Source of the DNA: Dubosiella muris
GTDB lineage: Bacteria > Bacillota_I > Bacilli_A > Erysipelotrichales > Erysipelotrichaceae
Direction of reading: 5' to 3'
NCBI RefSeq assembly: GCF_004793885.1
Contig: NZ_SRYG01000011.1
Location: forward strand, 1-64,000
DNA: 64,000 bases
The notes below the pieces were generated by a model, which saw only the letters and a program-made list of their open reading frames with translations, was not told the origin of the DNA and ran no database searches. The translations under genes were made by a program, and so were the position numbers. This document shows positions 24,055-31,582 of this stretch, in pieces (the first letter of the stretch is position 1; each line of letters begins with the position of its first letter).

Positions 24055-24624
24055 ATGTGTGGACAATTTTCAATTTTACCGGACGCGCTGCGTGCCTTGG
24101 AGACGTACGCTCCGCTTCCTTTCCCGCTTGTTGACGAGCGAAAAAACGAAACGATTTTTCCAGGTTCCTCGGTGCCTTGTCTTATCGGGCAGGACGGCCG
24201 TTTCCAAATCGTCGCGATGCGTTTTGGGATCGACTATCCGGGTTTCAAACGGCGGATGATCAACGCCCGCGCGGAAACCGTGCTGGACAAACCGATGTTT
24301 CGCGACGATTTTTTGCATCGCCGGCTGTGCGTGCCGGCCAGCTCGTTTTACGAATGGACGGCCAGCAAGGAAAAAGTCGCCTTTTTCGATCCGGACGAGC
24401 AAACGATGTTTTTAGCCGGTTTCTTCCAAAACGGGCAGTTTATTTTGCTGACGCATCCGGCCAACGCGTCGATGCGCCCGTTCCATCACCGCATGCCGCT
24501 GCTTTTGCGCGCCGATCAAGTCAAAGACTGGCTGTTTGACACGCAAAAGGCGATTGCTTTGCTTGAGCAGGAAAACGGGGATTTGCGTCATTGGATGAGC
24601 CATCAGCAAGGCACTTTATTTTAG
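24055..24624 (+). CDS. SRAP-domain protein (HMCES/YedK family), abasic-site DNA-protein crosslink
   Basis: This 189-residue protein begins M-C-G-Q-F. After Met removal Cys2 would bind abasic sites in single-stranded DNA as a thiazolidine crosslink. The other active-site residues are N70 (INARAET), E100 (FYEW) and H145 (HHRMPLLL). The start at 24055 is fixed by the need for Cys2. The family protects replication forks and, in eukaryotes, is HMCES. It lies 18 bases before yggS. Confidence 0.93.
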   Translation: MCGQFSILPDALRALETYAPLPFPLVDERKNETIFPGSSVPCLIGQDGRFQIVAMRFGIDYPGFKRRMINARAETVLDKPMFRDDFLHRRLCVPASSFYEWTASKEKVAFFDPDEQTMFLAGFFQNGQFILLTHPANASMRPFHHRMPLLLRADQVKDWLFDTQKAIALLEQENGDLRHWMSHQQGTLF

Positions 24625-24642
24625 AAAGGATTTGATTTTCAT

Positions 24643-25269
24643 ATGAACAAGCCATTAATTGACCAACTGCTTGCCAAGCCGAACGTGACTTTGGTGGGCG
24701 TGACGAAAAAACATACAAAAGCCGAGGTGGACGAACTGGCCGCCCTGGGCGTCCAGGTGTTTGGCGAAAACCGCGTGCAGGAGTTTTTAGAAAAATACGA
24801 TCCGGCGTACACCTGGCATTTGATTGGCCATCTGCAAACGAACAAGGTGAAATACGTCGTCGGCAAAGTCGACGTCATTGAGAGTGTGGACTCGCTCAAG
24901 CTGGCGCAGGAAATCGACAAGCAGGCGCGCAAGCTGGGCATTCGCCAAAAAATTTTGATTGAGGTCAAAATCAGCGACGATCCAAACAAAACCGGTTTGC
25001 CGCTTTCGCAGCTTGAGGATCTCGTTCAAGCTGTGCAGACGATGGACCATTTGGTGTGGAAAGGATTGATGTGCATCGCTTCCCATACCGACGATGAGCA
25101 AAAAGTCGCCCAGGAATTTGACGAAATGAAAAAGCTATTCGACGCGTACCAAAAACAATATCCGCAAATCGACACGTTGTCTATGGGGATGTCGCAGGAT
25201 TACGCGCTGGCCATCGAGCATGGTTCCAATATGGTACGCATTGGCACGGCGCTGTTTGAAAAAAAATAA
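24643..25269 (+). CDS. YggS-family pyridoxal phosphate homeostasis protein
   Basis: This 208-residue single-domain PLP-binding TIM-barrel protein (PLPBP/YggS) keeps free PLP and amino-acid pools in balance and has no known catalytic activity. The PLP lysine is K22 in VGVTKKHT. Further signatures are FGENRVQEFLEKY, WHLIGHLQTNK, LSMGMSQDY and HGSNMVRIGTALF. It lacks about 15 residues at the N terminus compared with many homologues, but the barrel is complete. It probably forms an operon with the SRAP gene. Confidence 0.94.
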   Translation: MNKPLIDQLLAKPNVTLVGVTKKHTKAEVDELAALGVQVFGENRVQEFLEKYDPAYTWHLIGHLQTNKVKYVVGKVDVIESVDSLKLAQEIDKQARKLGIRQKILIEVKISDDPNKTGLPLSQLEDLVQAVQTMDHLVWKGLMCIASHTDDEQKVAQEFDEMKKLFDAYQKQYPQIDTLSMGMSQDYALAIEHGSNMVRIGTALFEKK

Positions 25270-25278
25270 TCTTTTTGA

Positions 25279-25306
25279 TTGAATTTTTAGAAAAGTTTGT
25301 TAAAAT
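25279..25306 (+). promoter_or_regulatory. Promoter of perR-rbr
   Basis: TTGAAT (25279-25284) and TAAAAT (25301-25306) are 16 bases apart, with an extended TGT before the -10. Confidence 0.6.
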
Positions 25307-25315
25307 ACAATTAAG

Positions 25316-25328
25316 AATGATTCTCATT
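25316..25328 (+). promoter_or_regulatory. Fur/PerR-like operator
   Basis: The inverted repeat AATGA-TTC-TCATT lies just downstream of the -10 and before the AAGGAGG ribosome site. Binding here would block perR-rbr transcription, as in autoregulated PerR operons. It is only a partial match to the known boxes. Confidence 0.4.
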
Positions 25329-25344
25329 TTAAGGAGGTAGCCAT

Positions 25345-25734
25345 ATGTCGAAACAGAAGGATACTCTCCTGCGCTTGATTGCGGCGAATAAAGGCCATCC
25401 AAGCGCCGAAGAATTGTTTCTTGAGTGCAAAGAGAAAAATGTAAAAATTTCGATCGCGACGATTTATCGAAATTTGAATCTTCTCGTTCAGGAAGGAAAG
25501 ATCGCCAAGATCAGTCTTCCCAACGAGCCGGACCGGTACGATTCCAGAACGGATACCCATATCCATGGCGTCTGCGACCGGTGCCACGCGATCGAGGATT
25601 TTGAAATCGCGGAACTGGACGCGTTTTTAGCCAAACAAACCGGTCTTGCGATTCATTCTTATGATTTGACGCTTCATTACACGTGCGCGAAATGCCGTAA
25701 AAAAGAGGCGTTGAACATTTATTCTTGGTTATGA
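25345..25734 (+). CDS. perR: Fur-family peroxide-stress repressor, PerR-like
   Basis: A 129-residue winged-helix Fur protein. The regulatory-metal residues match PerR in identity and exact spacing: H18, D66, H72, H74 and D85 correspond to H37, D85, H91, H93 and D104 of B. subtilis PerR. The structural zinc site is C77/C80 and C114/C117. It is about 16 residues shorter at the N terminus than PerR. It lies directly before rubrerythrin, a peroxidase, which is a classic PerR target in anaerobes, so peroxide sensing is the likely role. Confidence 0.87.
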   Translation: MSKQKDTLLRLIAANKGHPSAEELFLECKEKNVKISIATIYRNLNLLVQEGKIAKISLPNEPDRYDSRTDTHIHGVCDRCHAIEDFEIAELDAFLAKQTGLAIHSYDLTLHYTCAKCRKKEALNIYSWL

Positions 25735-25774
25735 TCCACGGATCTAACATAAATAAAAAAAATAGGAGGCTACA

Positions 25775-26314
25775 ATGGAAAAATCACTAAAAGGTACAAA
25801 AACTGAAAAGAACTTGTGGGAAGCGTTTGCCGGTGAAAGCCAGGCACGTAATAAATATACGTATTTCGCAAGTGTTGCGAAAAAAGCCGGTTACGAGCAA
25901 ATCGCCGCTTTGTTCCTGAAAACAGCGGACAATGAAAAAGAACACGCGAAAATGTGGTTCAAGGCGCTCGGCGAACTGGGAAACACGGAAGAAAACTTGC
26001 TAGCTGCCGCAAAAGGCGAAAACGGCGAGTGGACAGACATGTACAAGAGAATGGCTGAGGAAGCCGACGAGGAAGGATTCCCTGAACTCGCCCGCAAATT
26101 CCGCGGCGTTGCGATGATTGAAAAAGCGCACGAAGAGCGCTACATCGCCCTGCTGAACAACTTGAAAGAAGAAAAAGTCTTCAACAAAGACGAAAAAACG
26201 ATGTGGGAATGCCGCAACTGCGGATTCATCGTATTCGCTGAAAAAGCGCCGGAAGTATGCCCGGTATGCGATCATCCACGTTCTTTCTTCGAAGTTCGCG
26301 CTGAAAACTACTAA
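25775..26314 (+). CDS. rbr: Rubrerythrin
   Basis: This 179-residue non-haem iron peroxidase reduces hydrogen peroxide in anaerobes. The N-terminal four-helix ferritin-like domain carries the diiron ligands (E in [20 protein letters not shown], and IEKAHEERY). The C-terminal rubredoxin domain has CRNCG and CPVCDHP. It follows perR by 40 bases with an AGGAGG ribosome site and is closed by a terminator. Confidence 0.97.
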   Translation: MEKSLKGTKTEKNLWEAFAGESQARNKYTYFASVAKKAGYEQIAALFLKTADNEKEHAKMWFKALGELGNTEENLLAAAKGENGEWTDMYKRMAEEADEEGFPELARKFRGVAMIEKAHEERYIALLNNLKEEKVFNKDEKTMWECRNCGFIVFAEKAPEVCPVCDHPRSFFEVRAENY

Positions 26315-26320
26315 AATATT

Positions 26321-26348
26321 AAAAGTCCGCAAATGCGGACTTTTATTT
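26321..26348 (+). terminator. Terminator after rubrerythrin
   Basis: AAAAGTCCGC / GCGGACTTTT (26321-26344, four-base loop), then T-rich sequence. Confidence 0.9.
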
Positions 26349-26384
26349 TTTGGATTGTTTCCCATAATCCCCCGATATATCGTG

Positions 26385-26393
26385 TGCTATAAT
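26385..26393 (+). promoter_or_regulatory. Extended -10 promoter directly at the amidase start codon
   Basis: TGCTATAAT (TATAAT at 26388-26393) is followed by only six bases before the ATG at 26400, and there is no Shine-Dalgarno sequence. The predicted start point is the A of the ATG, so the mRNA should be leaderless. Confidence 0.6.
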
Positions 26394-26399
26394 CTTCCC

Positions 26400-27332
26400 A
26401 TGAATCAAAAAAAGAGAAAGAAAAGAAAACTGCGGACGTGGGTCAAAGTCGTTTTGACGCTGCTTGGCATCACGATCGCATGGAGTGTCCTGCGTCCTCT
26501 TCTTTCCAAAGAGGAACATGAAGCGAATCGAAACGATCCGGATCAGACGGCTTACAAAGTCGACACCAACGCCGTTGTCCTGATCGACCCCGGACATGGC
26601 GGGATGGATGGTGGCGCCATCTCGACTTCAAACAAAGCCGAAAAGCAATACAGCCTCGAATACGCGCTGAAAATCGGCGAGTACATCCAGCAGTACAATC
26701 CGAACATCGAAGTCATTTACACGCACAACAGCGACGAGATCCCGTGGGAAAACGTCAATTCCTACAATTACGCGCTGGACGATCTCAATGGCCGAACTAA
26801 TTTAATTTACGAAAAGGATCCGGATTACGTCTTATCCGTCCACTTCAACTCGCGGGAAGACAACAGCGAATACGGCTATGAATCGTATGTACGTAAAGAC
26901 GACGTCGCCAGCGATACGATTTACTCGTACATCGTGAAAAATCTGGAGGCGATTCCCTGGAGCAAAAACAACGGTGGCTGGTCGACCGAGGGTTATCCGC
27001 TTCAAATCGTCGACATGGTCAAATCCCCTTCCATGCTCATCGAGCTTGGCTACTTGACCAACGCCAACGAAGTCAACGAGCTCAACACCGAAGCCACCAA
27101 GGACAAAATCTGCAAGGCGATCGCCAAGGCGTATTGCCAATACATCGCCGACAATCCAGGGCCGACCGAACGGCAGGATCTGGCGAAAAATCCGAACGTG
27201 ATCGCGGAAAACCTGCCGGAAGAAGAACGAAAAAAAGTGGAGGAAGCCCGAGCGAAAGAAAAGGCCGAACAGGAAGCCGCGCAAGCCGCCGCCAATTCAT
27301 CCTCGGCTGAGCAAGTTCCGAACACGAACTGA
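26400..27332 (+). CDS. N-acetylmuramoyl-L-alanine amidase (Amidase_3), membrane-anchored
   Basis: This 310-residue cell-wall hydrolase removes stem peptides from glycan strands. A basic N terminus and one membrane helix (about 12-33) anchor it outside the cell. The Amidase_3 domain (about 58-265) has zinc ligands H66 (DPGHGG), E81 and H148 (SVHFNS), and the catalytic glutamate E215 (IELGYLTN). The tail after about 275 is Glu/Ala-rich. The start at 26400 lacks a ribosome site and sits at the predicted transcription start. Confidence 0.92.
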   Translation: MNQKKRKKRKLRTWVKVVLTLLGITIAWSVLRPLLSKEEHEANRNDPDQTAYKVDTNAVVLIDPGHGGMDGGAISTSNKAEKQYSLEYALKIGEYIQQYNPNIEVIYTHNSDEIPWENVNSYNYALDDLNGRTNLIYEKDPDYVLSVHFNSREDNSEYGYESYVRKDDVASDTIYSYIVKNLEAIPWSKNNGGWSTEGYPLQIVDMVKSPSMLIELGYLTNANEVNELNTEATKDKICKAIAKAYCQYIADNPGPTERQDLAKNPNVIAENLPEEERKKVEEARAKEKAEQEAAQAAANSSSAEQVPNTN

Positions 27333-27340
27333 TCCTACAA

Positions 27341-27376
27341 AAAAATCTGAATTCGATAGGAATTCAGATTTTTATT
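27341..27376. terminator. Bidirectional terminator between amidase and GNAT genes
   Basis: A 14-base perfect stem AAAAATCTGAATTC / GAATTCAGATTTTT (27342-27374, loop GATAG) with A and T runs serves both convergent genes. Confidence 0.88.
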
Positions 27377-27776
27377 TTGTAAAGGCGCAGCCGTTCCAGT
27401 CCCGGTCTTTAACCAAACCGTTTTTTTGATAAAAACGAATCATTTTTCTGTTATGGTCCGTCACCAGATGAATTTGATAGACATCCTGATAATCCTGAAG
27501 GATCGTTTGCAGCAAAGCGCTGCCAATCCCTTTGCCTTGCGCTGCCGGATCGACGAGCAAGTCTTGAATGAAGACGACCGAAACGCCATCTCCAACGACC
27601 CGGATCAGGCCTGCCAGTTTCTTTTTCTGGTATGCGCCGTAAATTTTCAGAGAACGGGAAAACGCCCGTTTCAGACGTTCCGGCTCTTTCGTGTATGCCC
27701 GCCATCCGACTCGCTCGTATAGCGATACGATTTCCTGCTCGTCGTACGTCGTATATTCCCGAATCACGAACTCCAT
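27372..27776 (-). CDS. GNAT-family N-acetyltransferase
   Basis: This 134-residue acetyltransferase has the acetyl-CoA loop in QDLLVDPAAQGKGIGSALL (Q/RxxGxG/A pattern) and the C-terminal FYQKNGL strand. It resembles the YhbS/RimI-like group with a small substrate that cannot be named. It abuts the end of the CorC-like gene (stop at 27777) and is the last gene of the mutS-led cluster. Confidence 0.88.
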   Translation of the reverse strand: MEFVIREYTTYDEQEIVSLYERVGWRAYTKEPERLKRAFSRSLKIYGAYQKKKLAGLIRVVGDGVSVVFIQDLLVDPAAQGKGIGSALLQTILQDYQDVYQIHLVTDHNRKMIRFYQKNGLVKDRDWNGCAFTK

Positions 27777-29072
27777 TTATTTTTTCGCTTTCTCGGTTTC
27801 TACGATTTCCGCGTCTTCCGCGCACACCGGCAAAATAAGCCGGACTTCCTCGATGCGGTTTTTGTCGATTTTTTTCACTTGCAGGATAATGCCGTTTTCC
27901 AGCGTCACCTGGTCGTTGAGCTGCGGCAGACGACCAAGCCGGTCGATAATCAAACCGCCAATCGAATCAAAGTCCTCGCTGTCCAAATGAAGATGAAGCT
28001 CGTCGTTCAAATCATGCAAATTGATAAAGCCTTTTATATCGTAGGTGTGATCGTCGATTTTTTGAATGTTCTCCATTTCATGCGCGTCGTATTCGTCCTG
28101 CACTTCCCCGACGATTTCCTCTACGATATCTTCCACCGTGACGATGCCGGCCACTTCGCCGTATTCATCGAGCACAATCGCCAAATTGAATGTCGATTGC
28201 TTCATTTCCATCAGCAAGTCCGAAACGTTTTTGTTTTCAACCGTAAAATACGGTTTTCGCAAAATCTTGCGAATGTCGAAGTGCTCCAGATCTTCATACA
28301 AAAGCAAATCTTTCATATTGATCAAGCCGATAATATTGTCCACATTGCCTTCGTAAATCGGGATCCGGGTAAACTGCTCTTCCCGGAAAAGACGGATCAA
28401 ATCGTCGTAGCTGCTTTCCACATCCGCCATCACGACGTACACCCGCGGCACCATGACGTCTTTGGCCACCGCGTCGCCCAAATCGAACACGTTGTTGATC
28501 ATTTCCTTCTCGTCTTCCTCAATCACGCCCTCCTCGTGGGACACGTCGACGATCGTGCGCAGTTCCGACTCGGTCATGCTCGGTCTGGAATCTTTGCCAA
28601 CGCCAAGAATCTTTAAGATGCAGGCGCTAAACAAGTTGATGAACCAAATGACCGGCGTCAGGATGCGCATCAAAAACAAAATGACCGGACCGTACGCCAG
28701 CGCCAGCTTTTCGGCGTTTTGGGTGGCGATCGTCTTTGGCGTGATTTCACCAAAGACCAAAATCAAAAACGTGATAATGAACGTCGCGACGCTGACCGCC
28801 GCGCTGCCGCCAAACGACAACGCGATCATCGAAGCGATACTAGCCGCGTACGTATTGACCAGGTTGTTTCCAATCAAAATAGCGCTTAGCATTTTCGCGT
28901 CGTTTTCAAAAATCTTCATCAACGTCTGCGCGCGTTTCACCCCGGATTCCGCCATGCTGCGAATCTTGATTTTGCTCACGGCGACCAGCGACGTTTCGGC
29001 TGAAGAGAAAAAGCCCGACAACAGCAATAAAATCAGCAGTACAACGATTTGTTTCCATATGTCTTCATTCAT
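27777..29072 (-). CDS. CNNM/HlyC-CorC family membrane protein with CBS domains
   Basis: A 431-residue transporter-like protein of the MpfA/CorC group, linked to magnesium homeostasis. The N-terminal CNNM domain (about 1-190) has four hydrophobic helices with SAETSLVAVSK, ILIGNNLVN and VFGEITPKTIA. Two CBS domains follow (about 205-325; DVMVPRV, FTRIPIYEG, LDEYGEVAGIVT), then a CorC_HlyC domain (about 340-425; GLIIDRLGRLP). I start it at ATG 29072; the longer frame to 29153 runs into dagK. Confidence 0.92.
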   Translation of the reverse strand: MNEDIWKQIVVLLILLLLSGFFSSAETSLVAVSKIKIRSMAESGVKRAQTLMKIFENDAKMLSAILIGNNLVNTYAASIASMIALSFGGSAAVSVATFIITFLILVFGEITPKTIATQNAEKLALAYGPVILFLMRILTPVIWFINLFSACILKILGVGKDSRPSMTESELRTIVDVSHEEGVIEEDEKEMINNVFDLGDAVAKDVMVPRVYVVMADVESSYDDLIRLFREEQFTRIPIYEGNVDNIIGLINMKDLLLYEDLEHFDIRKILRKPYFTVENKNVSDLLMEMKQSTFNLAIVLDEYGEVAGIVTVEDIVEEIVGEVQDEYDAHEMENIQKIDDHTYDIKGFINLHDLNDELHLHLDSEDFDSIGGLIIDRLGRLPQLNDQVTLENGIILQVKKIDKNRIEEVRLILPVCAEDAEIVETEKAKK

Positions 29073-29080
29073 GAATTGTT

Positions 29081-29986
29081 TCACTCCTTTGTCCTTGCGG
29101 GTAAAGCCAGCCGCACCGCGCCGGGAACGATCCCGATCCATGGATCCCGGCATTTGCGCACTTCCCCATCCATATTCGCATAAACGACGCGGCCATTCGT
29201 ATCGACATGCACCAAAGACGCGGTTTTCATCGTCACGATTTTCTCAAACGCCACATGCTCGCCGCGCGCGTACGCTTTGGAAAACCGGACGATTTGATAT
29301 TTTTGAATGTCGTGAATCAAACACACATCCATTTTTCCGTCGTCGACTTGTCCATCCGGACAAGGCTGGTATCCGCCACCATAAAACCTTCCGTTGCCCA
29401 GCACGACAAACGCGTAGTCCTTTTTTAGACTGTCCACGCCGTCGATTGCCAGCGACAACGACACGTTCAGCGGCTTGAGCAAGCTTTTCGCCATGCCAAA
29501 CGTGTAGGGAACGATCCCGGTTCCCGGAAATTTTTTCCGGCATTCGTTGACCGCCTTCGCCACATGGACATCGAAACCAAACGAAATCGTGTTGATCGCG
29601 TACTCGCCATGCATACACAACACGTCGCACTCCATATGCCGGGGCCGCTCGTAACGGGTCAAATCCAAAAAATCCGTCAGCTCGTATTCCGGAAACGACT
29701 TGACGAAATCGTTTCCCGTTCCAATCGGGCAAATCGAAAGCAGCACATGCCCGGCGTGCACGATTCCGTTCACGATTTCATGCAGCAAGCCGTCCCCGCC
29801 ACACGAAAACAAGTGAACCGGCTTTTTTTGCAAGGCGTAATGACGGGCGATATGGGTCGCGTGTTCCGGATAGCGGGTCCATTCCACTTTGACATCTCGC
29901 CCGATCCGCCATTGCTCGACTTGCGCCAGAAGCGCGGCCCGACGCGACGCGTCCGCCAGGCCATTGACAATCAAAACGGTTTTCAT
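29081..29986 (-). CDS. Diacylglycerol/lipid kinase, DagK/YegS family
   Basis: This 301-residue kinase of the DAGK catalytic family phosphorylates diacylglycerol or a related lipid for reuse in phospholipid synthesis. It has the nucleotide site C-G-G-D-G (62-66) with LLHEIVNG, CPIGTGNDF, GFDVHVAKAV and DGEV near the end. The start at 29986 overlaps the tcdA stop (ATGA). Confidence 0.9.
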   Translation of the reverse strand: MKTVLIVNGLADASRRAALLAQVEQWRIGRDVKVEWTRYPEHATHIARHYALQKKPVHLFSCGGDGLLHEIVNGIVHAGHVLLSICPIGTGNDFVKSFPEYELTDFLDLTRYERPRHMECDVLCMHGEYAINTISFGFDVHVAKAVNECRKKFPGTGIVPYTFGMAKSLLKPLNVSLSLAIDGVDSLKKDYAFVVLGNGRFYGGGYQPCPDGQVDDGKMDVCLIHDIQKYQIVRFSKAYARGEHVAFEKIVTMKTASLVHVDTNGRVVYANMDGEVRKCRDPWIGIVPGAVRLALPARTKE

Positions 29987-30678
29987 TGACCGGATCCTTT
30001 CAGCTGCTCGACGCAATAGTGCGCAAGCGCGAGTCCGGCCGCCGCCGGAACGAACATCATGCTTGGCAGCGGCTCGCCCGCCTCGACTTTGACTGGAATC
30101 TCGCTGGAAGCCGCCACCATGATTTTTTTCCGGATCCGCTCTTTCCGCTTCCAGACGCGCAGCCGTTTCGCCATCGGATCGTAACTCGTCTTTTCTAGCT
30201 CCATCACTTGAATTTTACACGGGTCCTTTCGGCGCGCCATCCCCATGCTGCAAATAAACGGAATGTTTCGATCCAGGGCGTAGCGAATCAAATCCTGCTT
30301 GGAAGAAATCGAGTCGATGCAGTCGACCACAAAGTCGATCGGGTATTGATCCAGTACCTCGTTCATATGACCATCATACGTTCCATGAATGGCGACGACT
30401 TGCGTTTTTGGCGCGAGCGAAGCGATTCGCTCTTTCCATACCTCTACCTTTTTCCGGCCCACGCTTTCAAACGTCGCGACAAGCTGGCGGTTGATATTGG
30501 ACGCTTCGACAATGTCCCGATCCACCAAAACAAGATGGCCGATTCCGCTGCGTGCCAACGCTTCGATGCACATGCCGCCCACACCGCCGACGCCCACGAC
30601 CAAAACCCATTTCGTTTGCAGGTTTTGGATCGAGTCGCGCCCCAGCAGCAACTCGCTGCGTTCATTCGCCTTTGTCAT
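29983..30678 (-). CDS. tcdA: tRNA threonylcarbamoyladenosine dehydratase, TcdA-like
   Basis: This 231-residue E1-like ThiF-fold protein cyclises t6A37 in tRNA to ct6A with ATP. It shows SELLLGRDSIQNL, the nucleotide loop VVGVGGVGG (27-35), DRDIVEASNINRQL and VVDCIDSISSK. Length and the RKDP and ASSEIPVKVE region fit TcdA better than ThiF or MoeB. It overlaps miaA by 17 bases; both modify position 37 of tRNA. Confidence 0.9.
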   Translation of the reverse strand: MTKANERSELLLGRDSIQNLQTKWVLVVGVGGVGGMCIEALARSGIGHLVLVDRDIVEASNINRQLVATFESVGRKKVEVWKERIASLAPKTQVVAIHGTYDGHMNEVLDQYPIDFVVDCIDSISSKQDLIRYALDRNIPFICSMGMARRKDPCKIQVMELEKTSYDPMAKRLRVWKRKERIRKKIMVAASSEIPVKVEAGEPLPSMMFVPAAAGLALAHYCVEQLKGSGQ

Positions 30679-31582
30679 CGTACCACTCCTTCACCGTTTT
30701 CAAGATCGAATCCTGATCCGTTTTTTCAAACCAGCGCACCGGGATCTGGTGATTGAACCACGTCATTTGCCGTTTCGCGTACTGGCGGGTGTGGATCTTG
30801 ATTTTTTCCTTCACCATTTCCTCGGACCATTCCTTTAAAAAATATGGTTTGAACTCCTTGTAGCCAATGCCTTGAAAACTCGTGTATTCCCACGTCTTGG
30901 GATCCGAAAACAAACGGCTCGCCTCCTCGACCAGTCCCTGGGCGAACATTTGCTCGACCCGCTCGTCGATTCGCTCCATGAGCCGGCTTCGCTCCAAATC
31001 CAGGCCAATCCATAAAATGTCGTACAGCGGCTCGTGCCGCTGCGCCGCCTCGCGTTCGCTCTTCGTCGTTCCCGAACGGGCGATTTGCAGCGCCCGGATA
31101 ATTCGCTTCCGGTTGTTTGGATGGATTGTCTTAGTCGAAGCGGGATCTTCTTGTTTCAAACGCTCGTACAGCGCGCTCGTTTCCATCCCCTCTAGCTCCT
31201 TTTCGTACGCCTTGTCACCAGGCTGCTCTTCAAACTCGTAATCATACAGCGCCGCTTTCAAATACAGCCCGGTCCCGCCGCACACGATAGGCAGCTTGTG
31301 GTGGCTGGCGGCCGACTCGATCGCCGCCCGGCATTTTTCCTGAAACGCCATCACATGAAACGGCTGATCATACGATTGGATATCCAGCAAATAATGCCGG
31401 ATGCCTTGTTTTTCCTCGTCTTTGATTTTCGCGGTCCCGATATCCATTCCCCGATACACCTGCATGCTGTCGCCGGAAATGACTTCCCCGTCAAACAGCC
31501 GGGCACACGTGATGGACAAACTCGTTTTGCCGACACCCGTTGGACCGACGATTGCCAGCACTTTTTGTTTAGCCACGTTCAA
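30662..31582 (-). CDS. miaA: tRNA dimethylallyltransferase
   Basis: This 306-residue enzyme adds a dimethylallyl group to A37 of tRNAs that read UNN codons. It has the P-loop GPTGVGKTSLS (13-23), ISGDSMQVYRGMDIGTAK, PIVCGGTGLYLKA and the C-terminal YAKRQMTWFNH. The order mutS-mutL-miaA is shared with many bacteria. It overlaps mutL by 14 bases. Confidence 0.96.
   Translation of the reverse strand: MNVAKQKVLAIVGPTGVGKTSLSITCARLFDGEVISGDSMQVYRGMDIGTAKIKDEEKQGIRHYLLDIQSYDQPFHVMAFQEKCRAAIESAASHHKLPIVCGGTGLYLKAALYDYEFEEQPGDKAYEKELEGMETSALYERLKQEDPASTKTIHPNNRKRIIRALQIARSGTTKSEREAAQRHEPLYDILWIGLDLERSRLMERIDERVEQMFAQGLVEEASRLFSDPKTWEYTSFQGIGYKEFKPYFLKEWSEEMVKEKIKIHTRQYAKRQMTWFNHQIPVRWFEKTDQDSILKTVKEWYDDKGE

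Noticed and set aside
26355-26399. Upstream TTG start for the amidase
   Set aside because: It would put the promoter -10 inside the coding region, and the added residues show no similarity to amidase N termini.
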